The notes beneath the pieces are model-generated. The model searched no databases. It saw nothing but the letters and a program-made list of their open reading frames with translations, and was not told the DNA's origin. Of a stretch of DNA of 64,000 bases, positions 1 through 12,272 are shown piece by piece. The translations under genes and the position numbers were made by a program. The DNA comes from Cryptomeria japonica. Lineage: Eukaryota > Streptophyta > Pinopsida > Cupressales > Cupressaceae. The DNA is taken from contig NC_081413.1 in assembly GCF_030272615.1 (NCBI RefSeq), positions 556,289,136-556,353,135 of the forward strand. Direction: 5' to 3'. How positions within the stretch are numbered: position 1 is the first letter of the stretch; each line of letters starts with the position of its first letter.

Positions 1-840
1 TCAAAGTCTTTGATAACCATTGAAGGCTTTCAACCTTCAACCACTTAATCCCCAAAGTCTCCAATAACCATTAATGGTTACCTCAAACCCTCCCACATGG
101 TTAAAACATTTGTTTTGACTCAACCTCTACCCAACCCAAAGGTCTCATCATGCCATTAATGCTTTGACCATGATTATCTCTTAAACATTTGCACAAAGGT
201 TTATCCTTGGATTAACTCTTAATCCAGTGGGTAATCTTAATTTGGACTTGACCCTTAGCCTCTAGATAACCATGAGGTCTTCTCAGGCCTTTAATGCCTC
301 CAACCTCTTCTCTCAACCGAATCCTATGTTGACACTTGTCACCCTTTTATTGGTGCCAATTGTGCACATGGATCCCCAACTTTCAAACTTGGCCCTTGAT
401 TAAACCATTCAATCTTAACCCTTCATTTCCCCATTTTTTCTATAAATAGAACCCTTCTCCTCAAGCAAAAAAGAAGCATTTTAAAGTATTGTTGTTATAC
501 TGGCATTAGCATAGAGCTTTTTCATAGCATCACTATCTACTCTTGCATAGTATTTGCTTATCATATTCAACCATCTTGAATCTCCATATGGCATCCCTGG
601 CTAGTGCTAAAAGCTGAGAGCTACACTCATTTGGGACTTGGAGAGGAGAGGAACAAGGGAGGAGCAACTATGAGCATCTTGATTAGCTATTTTATTCTAT
701 GTTTATATGCTTTCTATTTCATGCTTAATATCTCTCTTGATATGCTTGTTTAGGATAATCTTTTGTTGCTAACACTAACGTTTGTTTCTTGTGCTCTTGT
801 GTGTGTTGCCATCAAACAGATTTTCTAATCCTTTTTGCAG
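1..840 (+). mobile_element. LTR remnant, same broad family as the Tat-B LTR
   Basis: The segment is cut by the window edge. Its first 150 bases, with the words CCCCAAAGTCT and AACCATTAATGGTTA, resemble the reverse complement of the Tat-B 3' LTR near 13,080-13,170, so this is a relative in the opposite orientation. A TATA box (TATAAATA, 441-448) matches in position the TATAAATAG on the minus strand of the Tat-B LTR near 12,750. The right boundary is not sharp; no tRNA primer site was recognised after it. Family membership is seen by eye; the extent is an estimate. Confidence 0.5.
441..448 (+). promoter_or_regulatory. TATA box of the LTR remnant
   Basis: TATAAATA followed by a C-rich leader, placed as in the related Tat-B LTR. 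It would have been the LTR Pol II promoter; activity today is unknown. Confidence 0.5.
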
Positions 841-1003
841 AGCATCACTACCGATATCTTCACAAGGGCAATTCCACAGGAGAAGTTGATTTCTTCATCA
901 GTTTCTGTTGGTCTTTTTGATTGATAATTGTGGAATTTATACCAGTCGAGTCCTAGTGTTTTATCTCGCGGATGTTGCATGTACAATGGTGTCGTGTAGT
1001 ATT

Positions 1004-1084
1004 AGTCTCCAAGTGGGAGATTGTTCGATGTGGAGCCTGATCAGTCTTCAAGTGGGAGATTGTTGAAATGTGGCGACTGATCAG
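1004..1084 (+). repeat. Direct duplication of about 40 bp across a PPT/LTR junction
   Basis: The phrase AGTCTCCAAGTGGGAGATTG followed by TTCGATGTGG and CTGATCAG occurs from 1004 and again, slightly changed, from about 1044. Each copy contains a polypurine-tract-like AAGTGGGAGAT and the first bases of an LTR (TGTT). The junction of internal region and 3' LTR therefore exists twice in tandem. Confidence 0.65.
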
Positions 1085-1521
1085 CAAAGTACTGTACACT
1101 CGGCACGTATCGTCGCCAAGGTCTGGGGCGGGGTTGGGCCCTAGGCAGGGGTTCGGGGGTGGCAGCCCCCGAGAAAAGCGGGGGTTCGGGGGCGGAAGCT
1201 CCTGAGAAATTTTTTTTTGTCGTTTTTGTTGATGAAAACCGACATTGTAATAAAACCCTAAAAAGGCCGACTTTGTTGGTTGCCCTAAAAACTCATGTTA
1301 TAAGCGGTTGGGATGCTTAAGGCATGGTAAGGTTGATGTATTGTTTTGTTGGATAATAAGAAAGATTGGACGGCTGTGTATGGTGGACGTAACCAATTCT
1401 GGGTGAACCACATTAAATCTTTGTGTTATTTGTGTCCTGTTTTATTTCTTTATCTTTTGTATTTAAATCTGCATATAATTGTTAGTTCATATTTGCTTCG
1501 AATCTGCTTGAAACCCTAACA
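1061..1521 (+). mobile_element. Copia-type 3' LTR (isolated)
   Basis: The segment starts TGTTGAAATG directly after the polypurine tract AAGTGGGAGAT, the usual end of the internal region in plant Copia elements, and ends ACCCTAACA, giving TG...CA termini and 461 bp. It contains a G/C-rich tract (1121-1205) with the repeated word GGGGGTTCGGGGG, unlike the AT-rich surroundings. No pol sequence is recognisable upstream, so this is a 3' LTR cut off from its element. Copia assignment rests on the junction sequence only. Confidence 0.55.
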
Positions 1522-4104
1522 CATATAGCATGGAAATGAAAGAACAAGAAAAAGGGAAGACAAATCTATAATAGACACCAATCATGAAGAAAAGAATAGC
1601 TCTTAGTGTTATGGGATATTTTTGTAATTCTTGGGTTGAGCACTTAATGATTTACAAAGAAGAAGATTTTGAGTTGCATTTACATGTTTGAGAATTGTGT
1701 AACAATCCAAATTCATATTCATTTTTTTTATGTTTCCAATTGTTAGTATGACAAAAGAAACCAATAGTCATTGATTGATCAAGAACATAGGTTTGTCTAC
1801 TCATAAGGATGAGAATTAACATCGAACATAGGTTTGTCCACTCGTAAGGATGAGAATTAACATCATGTCCAATTGAGAGACAATAGCAAGGGCATCCACA
1901 TGTATGAGGTGATGTCATTTTCAACCTTTACATTTTACTATGTGCTTTGCACTCACATCTATCTATTGTATCATGACATACCAAAGATATGAAACCTTTG
2001 AGTAGTGGTCATCCTTCACAAACTTTTTGGGTATTTTGAAGCAAAAATGCATTTGCTAGCTACATTTGCCCATATAATGTTTAATAATATATTATTAAAA
2101 TAACTTGTTAATGGTTAATTGTATTTGTTAAGTGTATTCCTCTAAATTAAGTATTTGTGAGATTGTACAAATAAGAATAAATCAATGATTTAGGTGGTAT
2201 TTTGAAAAAGAGTGAAAAAATAATACTCAATAAATGAGATGACCAATTTCAAGGGCTAGGTATCATAAGTATCTACCATGGCTCATGGGTTTAAAAAGCC
2301 TCTTTTGAAAATTTGTGAAAACCATGATAATGTGGATATGTATAAATGAATAAGATCTCTATGCAATAAATATAGCTAGATAGATGTTAACCCTGCTATA
2401 ATAGAATTTTGTGTTTAAATTGTATCAAGTAGGTTCAAAGTTGGAGTGCACAATTACAAGATCAATTAAAAAAAATATCATTGTAATGCTTTCATTACTT
2501 TTTATTTTTTTATGAATATTAATTCCCTAAAAAAAAATCAAACTGCAACTTTCCTATTTTTATGTATTCTCTATATATGTTCTTTGTATGTTCTAAGAGG
2601 TGCATTCTATTTAAATTGATCCATGGCTTGCCCTAGAGTGAATTCCCTTGAGGAGAGTCAAGTGCAATTTTCTCTTTCCTTAACTCTATAGATATTCTTT
2701 GTATGTTCTAGATGATTCTTTAAAGGGGTGTATTCTTTAAAAATTGATCCATGGCTTTGCCCTAGAGTGAGGTCTCCACCTATGGATTTGAATGTTTTTC
2801 TAAAAGCTTGAACCTTTTTGGAATTTATTAAGGGTCCCATATAGAGTTGACTATTTCGTTTCTCCCTTGTGACATAGCTTTAGCATAGGGCCTCTGCTTC
2901 TACCGCTCTGCCTTGTACACTTGGAGTCCAGTCTAAATCTATCTCAATTAATGCTTCCTCTGGTAAATTATTCCATCCACTTGCATGGATTCTCCTTTTA
3001 TGGCATTTGAGCCAACTGGCTAATTTGGGGCAACATCTTCAAGGTGGAGAGCTGTGACATATACCCCATTTGTTACAACCTTTCTAGTCTACTCCATATT
3101 GGATCCCGAATTTTCTTGAGATGCTTACATTGTAGATTTGCATTTGCATTGTTTATTCAGTATATTTCTTTTAAAGTGGATTCCATTTGAGGTTCTTCAA
3201 TTGAAATCCAAGTCTAAGGTTGTGAAGGGAAAACCAGAAAAAGGGTGTTTTGTACTCTATGTAGCTCCAACAAAGTGTTCTTCCAAACTCAAGTTAACAC
3301 AAATACTTGTGTAGCTTAAGATTACTCATTTGAGAGTTTAGTGATAAGAAAAATCTAACCAGTGAGAAATCCCATCTTCTCATCCACAAAATGAAAGATT
3401 CTATATATTAACATGAAAACAAAGTGTAGAACGGAAACTAGCTACCAGACTTAAATCAGATTGTTCCCACAAACATTAAAAATTCTATCTTGCGGATCGG
3501 TCATCCTTTCCCTCTGTCAAATACCAGTTGATCAAGTGCCACCCAATAGGTGAAGAAAGAGAACTTTAAAAAACCCTTACATAATATATTTGAATTGAAA
3601 CATTTTTGTCTTTATTGATATCAAAAATTATAAACGTATCTTTTTGATCTGTTGGTGAAGTTGAAAGGTTCTTTAAGAACCCACCAGAAATCAAATCTTG
3701 CTTAGTGTAATGTTCTGACATCATAAGAGATGAGACTGAAATCATGCCCTAGACGAATTTGATGGAAAAAAAATTATAAACATAAACTGCTGTGGGATAG
3801 AACTTCCTTATCAACCTATTCATTTCCAGTTAAGTGGATTGTTACTTTTATGACTTAGAATGATGAGCTTCATTAAAAACAAGTACCCTATTAGATTCCA
3901 GGACAAAGAACGGTATAACGTTTTATTGCAATTTCGTGTATTACATATATGAGCAATTATAGAGACCACCTTACAAATAAATCGCTGAGATCAGAAATAA
4001 TATCACATGACATTTATCTTGGAATGCCGGTGGGCACGCAGGTCAGAACTGTCTCTCGCTTATTTTACTGTCACTTCTAAATCGGGCGTGGGATTGTAGA
4101 TTAG
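1522..4104. other. Non-coding, no recognisable gene
   Basis: AT-rich sequence without an open frame that looks coding. Near 2,930-3,080 (minus strand) a frame of about 50 codons looks weakly protein-like, but stops flank it closely. The only clear structure is the duplication at 2569-2771. Confidence 0.5.
2569..2771 (+). repeat. Diverged direct duplication, period about 115 bp
   Basis: The words CTCTATA, TTCTTTGTATGTTCTA, ATTGATCCATGGCTT and GCCCTAGAGTGA occur in the same order from about 2569 and again from about 2685, with small insertions. This is an old tandem duplication of unknown origin. Confidence 0.6.
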
Positions 4105-4275
4105 AATGGGAATGCGGTGTGGGAGAAGATTGCTACTATTATAAATATAATTCATGCCGCTACAGTTACCTATTTACCAAGTGTATACAAAATGGGAAGT
4201 GATGAGGGAGAGGATTGTTACAGTACAAATCTAATTCATAAAACTTCAGCTGCCTATTTACCAACAGTTTGCAAG
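4105..4275 (+). repeat. Diverged tandem duplication, period 86 bp
   Basis: AATGGGAA, GGGAGA(A/G)GATTG, TAATTCAT, and CCTATTTACCAA recur in order at 4105-4190 and 4191-4275. The copies differ at many sites. Confidence 0.55.
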
Positions 4276-4495
4276 TTATAATCTTCATGGTGGACAAATT
4301 AGGCTCATTACTCTTCAGATAAATGAGGCATTCCCTGTTTATTGATAGTGTTCAATATCAAATGACGTTTTTTGAAGTTAGTGATACTCAGGTGCACAAA
4401 TAACTGGACATTTTGGACAAAGCGCCAATGCATTGAGAAATATTTGATTTCTCGTGATTCATTGCAAGCCAAACAACTTCACCAATAGATCATCT

Positions 4496-4573
4496 GCCAC
4501 TTGATTTCATGAGCAACGTTTCCCATTTGATTTCATGAACAACATTTGCCACTTGATTTCATAATTAACATTT
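4496..4573 (+). repeat. Three tandem 26-bp units
   Basis: Units start at 4496, 4522 and 4548, each containing TTGATTTCAT and ending AACATTT or AACGTTT. A minisatellite-like triplication with no flanking gene. Confidence 0.75.
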
Positions 4574-5354
4574 GCTCCCGTATAGGCTGAAATTTTCCAT
4601 AATACCTACTATTCTGCAAATGTCAAATGAACATTGGAAGAAGTGGTGCTTACAGTATGGAATGCATCAAAATGGGGTCAAAACTTTCCTCGTCACTTTC
4701 CCAACAATAAGTTGTCGATCCCACGAAAATTAAAAAAGGCCATTTCTAACCCATTTCTATCATCATTGGCCAAAATCAGAATTACCATCAAGCATGCCAA
4801 CCACTTATCAGTTTTGCAATTAAATTTTAACAACCTGATGCCTTATTGACTCATCATATGTAAATAAAAATTAATAAAAGGAGAGGAGAATCAATTAACA
4901 GTGAGGGTTTTCTTACTGAGGGAAAGGAGCGTATGCTGTGTACAAAGAGAGCATATAAATAAATAATATTTCTGAGGCAAAATGCCTCTGCCTTTATATT
5001 AATGAATTGCCTGGATTGTAGCAAATTACAAAGAAAAAAATGGCTTTGAAAGTAAACTTGCCCGGTTGATATCTATACTCTTGCTATCTTAGTTTTCGAT
5101 TCATAAACATCATCTATCTTACCTGAGAGATAAAACTGAAGGAAAAAAGTAACAGTCCAATTTCAAACATACCTACAACAGTAAGGTGGTCTCATACACT
5201 TAATTGGTGTTTATCCTGGTGGTGACCCTAAGATAATACAGTTACCTTTTTCATATAGCAAGCACAACCTCACCAAAATAAACACTTAGCAAAGGATCAT
5301 ACCTACAGATCCTTAACAGGAATGCAGAAAATTGCTACATTTTTTTTTTCTTCT

Positions 5355-5423
5355 TGTGCTTTCATTCATCCTGATGATGGATCACAGAGTGTGATCCGAA
5401 ATGTTGATCTAAAAACTCGCACA
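5355..5423 (+). ncRNA. Hammerhead-ribozyme-like motif (type I, degenerate)
   Basis: The hammerhead core elements are in the right order. CTGATGA is at 5371-5377. Helix II is a perfect 7-bp stem (GGATCAC 5379-5385 with GTGATCC 5391-5397, loop AGAGT). GAAA follows at 5398-5401. A 2-bp helix III with tetraloop GTTG (5401-5408) then leads to cleavage position C5409. Very short helix III is typical of hammerheads in Penelope-like elements, which are known in conifers. Weak points: one unpaired T at 5378, and helix I keeps only a distal 5-bp pairing (TGTGC 5355-5359 with GCACA 5419-5423), with poor pairing next to the core. It is probably a decayed copy. No Penelope RT or GIY-YIG coding sequence was seen nearby. 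Confidence 0.45.
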
Positions 5424-6578
5424 CAATCATTTCCAGAAAATTTGTATTGATATTTGAAATAAAAGAATACATAAGATAGGTTATAAGCATAAGGTATAAG
5501 CTTTATTTATGACAAGACGGAGGATATAAAACCCTGACCGTAATCTCTCCAGCTGTACAGGTTCCCATCATACGCTGATCATTTTTACATAGGAAGTAGA
5601 ATCCTAAGAATCTATGACCAAAATATCCAACATTTGCAGAATATGAATTTGCAACAAACTAACTGATTTACAATACATAACAAAATTGTGTGGAATGCAC
5701 ACAACTTTGAGCAATTAGAATTTATAAATTGTTTAGCTTCTCACATAACAATATTGGATATTCTTCGGCAAAGACGCAAGCTATTTGTTTTTCAAATCAT
5801 TTATAGCTTTCCACAAAAAGAAGTAGATTCATCATGTGCAAGCAAGTTGCAATACTTCAATTTGAAGCACATGTAAAGATTCAGTAAAAAGGTTTGCCTA
5901 CTGCAAAAGAAAAGATTAGAAACGCATAAAGCAAGCAATTTAGTGGGTTTAGAGCTAAACCCGTCTATGGCTTTTAAAGAAAATTGGACTAAAAAAGGAT
6001 AATTCCAAACTTATCAATTCGCAATTTGATTATACATTTGAGTACCCATTAATATGCAAAGAACATGATGCTTCTTTCTTCCAAAGCCTCAGTTTTGCCA
6101 GAGAAAACTTTAAAGAGTGAAGCTTATTATTGTTGGGTTGTCATTCTCAACTGGGGTTGTCAAAACCCAAATACAAAGAACAAAACAGAAATGCTACACC
6201 AACAAATATTGGTTTCAGAAGCTTGGATTACTTAAATTGGACAATTCTGAACTTAACAGAAGTCATACTGTAAAAAGAATTTTGTGTAACAGGTTAAAAT
6301 GAGAAGAATGAAATGAATCTCTCTTCCAAGGCCTCATCTTTGGCATTGAAACCTTACAATGTGAATCTTGAAGTAATGTTGTCATTCTCTACTGGGTTAC
6401 AAATGGTACAGCAACAATATGTGATGACTCGCAACGAGATGCAAACAGAAGACTTCTGTGATTACTGTACATGCAGAAATGATTGGTCTGATTTTATAAT
6501 GTAGCTCGAGGTGCTGTTATATATTGACAAAAGAAATTGTAAAACCACAAAAAGGTTACCCAATACTATCTGACTGAA
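5424..6578. other. Non-coding 3' flank of the ALP1-like gene
   Basis: AT-rich sequence with only short open frames on both strands. It lies downstream of the minus-strand gene and presumably includes its 3' UTR, but no decisive polyadenylation arrangement was found. Confidence 0.4.
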
Positions 6579-8054
6579 CTAAAGAAAACTTGTGCCTGCA
6601 TGAGCGTGATGCAATAGGTTGTGAGCAATATTATCCCTTGCCTGCATAGAACTCCTAGATTGTAAACATGTTTCTGGATGCATCTCATCATCAACAAGCT
6701 CAAATGCTAAATCCGGATCAAATCCTTCATTATGTTTCTCACAGACATTATGCAGCACACAACATGCCCCAAGAACAGCCGGTAAGTCTTGTAGTTTTAC
6801 CTCTGTGCGTTTCTGAAGGCAGCGCCACCTCCCTTTCAACCGGCCGAATGAACCTTTTGCAATTTTCTGGATCTCTGCCATCTTCTCGTTGAATGCATGC
6901 TGAGTCCAAGTAAGATGCTGTTGAACATATGGAACAAGCAGCCAGTCCAAGAGCGGATAACCGGAGCTACCCACAACCCATACACCATCCAACAAGCCCT
7001 TCACTCCCCTTTGATAAAGAATAGAATTTTCTAATACTCTGTCATCTGGCATCGACCCTGGCCAGCCTATGCACACATCTGTAAAGCATCCTGTGTTATC
7101 CACAACTCCCTGCAATGTAATGGAGTAGGATGTTTTCTGGTTTCTCTCAGTATGCCTCTTATTGAAGTAGGCAGCTACATTGATCTTAGGAGCTATTATT
7201 GGAATGTGAGTGGTATACATGGACCCAACAACCTTTGGAATACCAGAAATGCGTTCAAACTCTTTCATCAATGTCTGTGCTTGATCATCTGAAGGCCACA
7301 CAACATATTTGGGAAGAAGCACATCCCTGATGGCAGCGCAGACTTCCAATACTAGCTTGTGGCAAGTGGATATTCCCAATCCAAATCTCTTAGACACTAG
7401 TCTCAATGGCTCCCCTGTGGCCAGCCTCCAGATGCAAACAGCCACCCTCTGTCTAACTGGAATTGCTGCTCTCAACATGGTGTCTTCCTTGGCAACCACT
7501 GAATTCAATTCTTCACAAATATGATCAAAGGTAGCTCTGCTCATTCGGAAGGATCTGTGGAATTCAGAGTCAGGAAAATCAGGATGATTGCACAGCTCCC
7601 ACCAGGCCTGAGATCTATCCTTCACCCAAAGTCTTCTCTGCACACTCTGTTGAGTGGACACAGCTGCTCCAACAGCAGCTGCTGCAAACCTCGCCCTCTT
7701 CAACCTACACCTCTCAATCTCATCCAAATCAGTGTAATAGTCTTGCAGACGCTTGTAGTAATCCATCATAGCTTTCATTTTTCTCTTGTAATTCATCTCA
7801 AAAATCTCCCTCTCCAGTTTATAAGTTTTATCCCACTCTTCCTGCTCTTTCCTCTGAAACTCCTCCAGCATAACAAGCACAAGCAAAAGCTTCGCAATAG
7901 GACTTCTCTTCCGCTTCGCAGTAATAGGACCCATTTCAACCTGCTTCCCTAACAGCATATACTCACTAGTACCACTGCTCTCCGGCCCCGTGAAATTCAA
8001 GCTCTCTGAAAAGAGCTTCATCCGCAAATTCTTTACCCTACACCCAAAACCCAC
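6579..8054 (-). CDS. ALP1-like / HARBI1-type domesticated transposase protein
   Basis: A 491-residue intron-less protein of the PIF/Harbinger DDE superfamily (HARBI1/ALP1 group). A basic, coiled-coil-prone N-terminal third (about 40-120) is followed by the conserved block RLWVKDRSQAWW (141-152), a helix-turn-helix-like region (about 165-235), the DDE-4 fold (about 270-435) and a conserved C-terminus ending AGTSFL. It closely resembles, from memory, the Arabidopsis At4g29780/At5g12010 family. The transposase DDE positions are gone: GSMYTTH has Tyr280 where active enzymes have Asp, VGSSGY has Ser363 for Asp, and AKGSFG has Lys400 for Glu. It is therefore a host protein, not a transposase. Relatives act in chromatin complexes, presumably in the nucleus; the role here is inferred only from family. 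Start: Met at 8054; Met41 (MGPITAKRKR) is an alternative. It is the only long undamaged host-like frame in the window. Confidence 0.9.
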   Translation of the reverse strand: MGFGCRVKNLRMKLFSESLNFTGPESSGTSEYMLLGKQVEMGPITAKRKRSPIAKLLLVLVMLEEFQRKEQEEWDKTYKLEREIFEMNYKRKMKAMMDYYKRLQDYYTDLDEIERCRLKRARFAAAAVGAAVSTQQSVQRRLWVKDRSQAWWELCNHPDFPDSEFHRSFRMSRATFDHICEELNSVVAKEDTMLRAAIPVRQRVAVCIWRLATGEPLRLVSKRFGLGISTCHKLVLEVCAAIRDVLLPKYVVWPSDDQAQTLMKEFERISGIPKVVGSMYTTHIPIIAPKINVAAYFNKRHTERNQKTSYSITLQGVVDNTGCFTDVCIGWPGSMPDDRVLENSILYQRGVKGLLDGVWVVGSSGYPLLDWLLVPYVQQHLTWTQHAFNEKMAEIQKIAKGSFGRLKGRWRCLQKRTEVKLQDLPAVLGACCVLHNVCEKHNEGFDPDLAFELVDDEMHPETCLQSRSSMQARDNIAHNLLHHAHAGTSFL

Positions 8055-10024
<1,970 letters not shown>

Positions 10025-10184
10025 TGTGACATCGTAAATTTTGTACCCCTCACAATTCACGTGGTGTTTATCACTCATTTTGGCACTTGTGATTGAGCAT
10101 ATGAAATTATGCCTTTCCTATGATCCAGTTGGCAAACTTGATAACATCCTATAGTGTCTTGCCTTTGAACTGTCAAATTGCGCT

Positions 10185-10211
10185 GGACACTAGCACCCAA
10201 TGCTAGTGTCC
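10185..10211 (+). repeat. Perfect 11-bp inverted repeat
   Basis: GGACACTAGCA, 5-nt spacer CCCAA, then TGCTAGTGTCC. Its arm recurs in inverted orientation 620 bp downstream. Confidence 0.85.
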
Positions 10212-10829
10212 TCCCAATTTGGCCCCAAATTCAAAAGTTTAGATGTCAGCTTCAGGCCTTTAATGGATATAATATTGTCATAGGCCTCTCTCAAAAATGT
10301 TGCTTGTGAAAAGATGTTAGTTGCATATAAAAGAAACTTCCTTTCTCATTTGCAACACCTAAATTTTTTTCTATCCAATCCTAAAAATTCAATAGCAATC
10401 AAGTGAAGAAGTCAAAAGACATTATCAAGCATACATTAATCTACTATCAAGTATCATTTATTGTTTACGATTCATGAGTATTATCATGTTACACTAACCC
10501 TTTTGCATGATTTCACGAGAGCAAGTCAACATCACCTCACATGAGATTCAAGCAAGGGTTTCATGCCTAAGGCAATTATTTCAGTTCGTGTTATTTATTT
10601 GCCTCTTCTCACGAGGGAGCACAAGATGGTTATCATTCATCATTCATTGTTGTGGACATGGGAATACCAACATGAGGTTTGACTTAGGTAAGCCCCTATA
10701 CAACACAACCTTTTCCATTTTTTCACGTGTGTAGGTGCAAATTTGATGGCTTACATACGCAACAATAATACAGATAGACAAAGTAGATAGTGATGAATAG
10801 TCTCAGACTTCGAATAACAAAAAACCCTC

Positions 10830-10856
10830 GGACACTAGAGTTGGGTGCTAGTGTCC
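10830..10856 (-). repeat. Second, related inverted repeat
   Basis: GGACACTAG, a 9-nt spacer, then CTAGTGTCC. Read on the minus strand, its first 16 bases equal those of the repeat at 10185-10211, so the two palindromes face each other. A weaker single arm (GACACTAGC) lies near 10,918. Confidence 0.8.
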
Positions 10857-11100
10857 AAAACACTTTTTCCTAATATTTGGAGGACAACAACCCAATGGTC
10901 TCCTAACCTCATTTCTGACACTAGCTTGTGACAAAACAACCTTAAGGATAGAAGCACCTAACACTTTATTCTGACACAATCAACATCACATTTCAACACT
11001 ACACTCTCTATTTCTCATTTTTAGATCTATAACTCTCTTATGTACTTATGTTCTATTTATTTTTTTTCATTTTGTCAATCTTGTTCAATTTAGCCTTCTT

Positions 11101-11943
11101 TAGCCTAGCTCATTATAGACACACTCAGCCAATCCCTAATCACAACCACTCATACACATATTAGGTGTGGATCGAGGAATATTTGTCTCTCCCTTGAGGA
11201 CTATAGTCAAACCCATTCATGGCATATTCTAATACTTTATGGTGAAAAGGAGATTAATTATAGGTTGACGCACATGTTAGTTTAGGATCACATTTTCACC
11301 ATTTCAAAAAGATTTCATAAATAGTTTTTATCTTGAGAAAAACCTTTCAAAACAAAACTTCAAATCAATTGTATTATTAACAACACTAAAGAGGTTACAA
11401 TACAAATTTAGGCTTAAGATTTTGAAGGCACTAACCAACATACAAATCTAGAGTGATTCGAGCACTATGAAACCTCCATCTCAAGTACCCAATATATAGA
11501 AGCAATAAAAATAGAAACAAAGAATGGTAAACCAAAAACCATGACCTAAAATGGTGCCTAAATCTCTAGTCAAAATTCAGTGCCCAAATCCTAAAGTGAG
11601 TCAACAAGCTAAAAATAACATATATTATACACCTATCATAAGTTGGAATAACTTTGTCATAGCCCATTAACCAACTCATATGTTGTAATTTTGGCTCCAT
11701 TATCTCTATTCATAGATGTTTTATAACATGTCATAACATGTTTCATATGTTGGTCAAAAAGTTAGTGAACAAGGTTGTAACTTCCCTCTTGTGTACTTTT
11801 ATGCACATCATAGAATCTCACACCACTTACACATTCTTATATTGCCATAGATGCTCTTACACATCTTACATGATGATATTCTATTATGCTCATCATACCA
11901 ATGTACACATAAAAAAATGGTCATCATAATGAGATGTTGTTTT
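11101..11943. other. Non-coding, nothing recognised
   Basis: AT-rich sequence with no protein-like frame and no paired repeat seen. Confidence 0.45.
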
Positions 11944-12272
11944 TGTAGACACCTAAAATTGTCCTAGTCTAATTAAATAAATATTTTATTGTAGACACTT
12001 AAATTTGGCTAATCAATTTAGTCAAATTTATTTCCTTTATCCATTTAATTAATTAAATATCTTAATCAATTAAGCCCATCCCTTGAATTAATTAATTCTC
12101 CCCTTCCAATCCCTTGAATTAATTAATTCTCTCTTTCTATTCCGTGAATTAATTCCCCTTTTCATCCCTTTTATTTGAATTAATTAAATTCAAATATTCC
12201 CTTTTGATCACATGTCTCCTAACTTCTAACCACCTAACTAACCCTCTCTTCCCAAACTAACTTTATCCTAAT
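11944..12272 (+). mobile_element. Two stacked LTR 5'-end fragments
   Basis: TGTAGACACCTAAAATTGTC at 11944 matches the start of the Tat-A LTR (read on the minus strand from 16,327). After 46 bp a second start, TGTAGACACTTAAATTTGGC (11990), begins a related LTR that runs to the edge of the Tat-B LTR. Tat-B seems to have landed inside this older plus-strand LTR. Confidence 0.6.

Larger units (their letters stand above)
10025..11100 (+). mobile_element. Possible LTR/leader of an unidentified retroelement
   Basis: The segment begins TGTGACATCG and carries a TATA-like CATATAAAAG near 10,325, followed by a pyrimidine-rich stretch, as in plant LTR promoters. It contains two related palindromes (10185-10211, 10830-10856). 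No coding domain, primer site or paired LTR was found, so both the call and its right boundary are tentative. Confidence 0.3.

Noticed and set aside
2930-3080. Short minus-strand frame with an F-box-like string (NLPEEALIEI)
   Set aside because: Only about 50 codons with stops on both sides and no second supporting motif.
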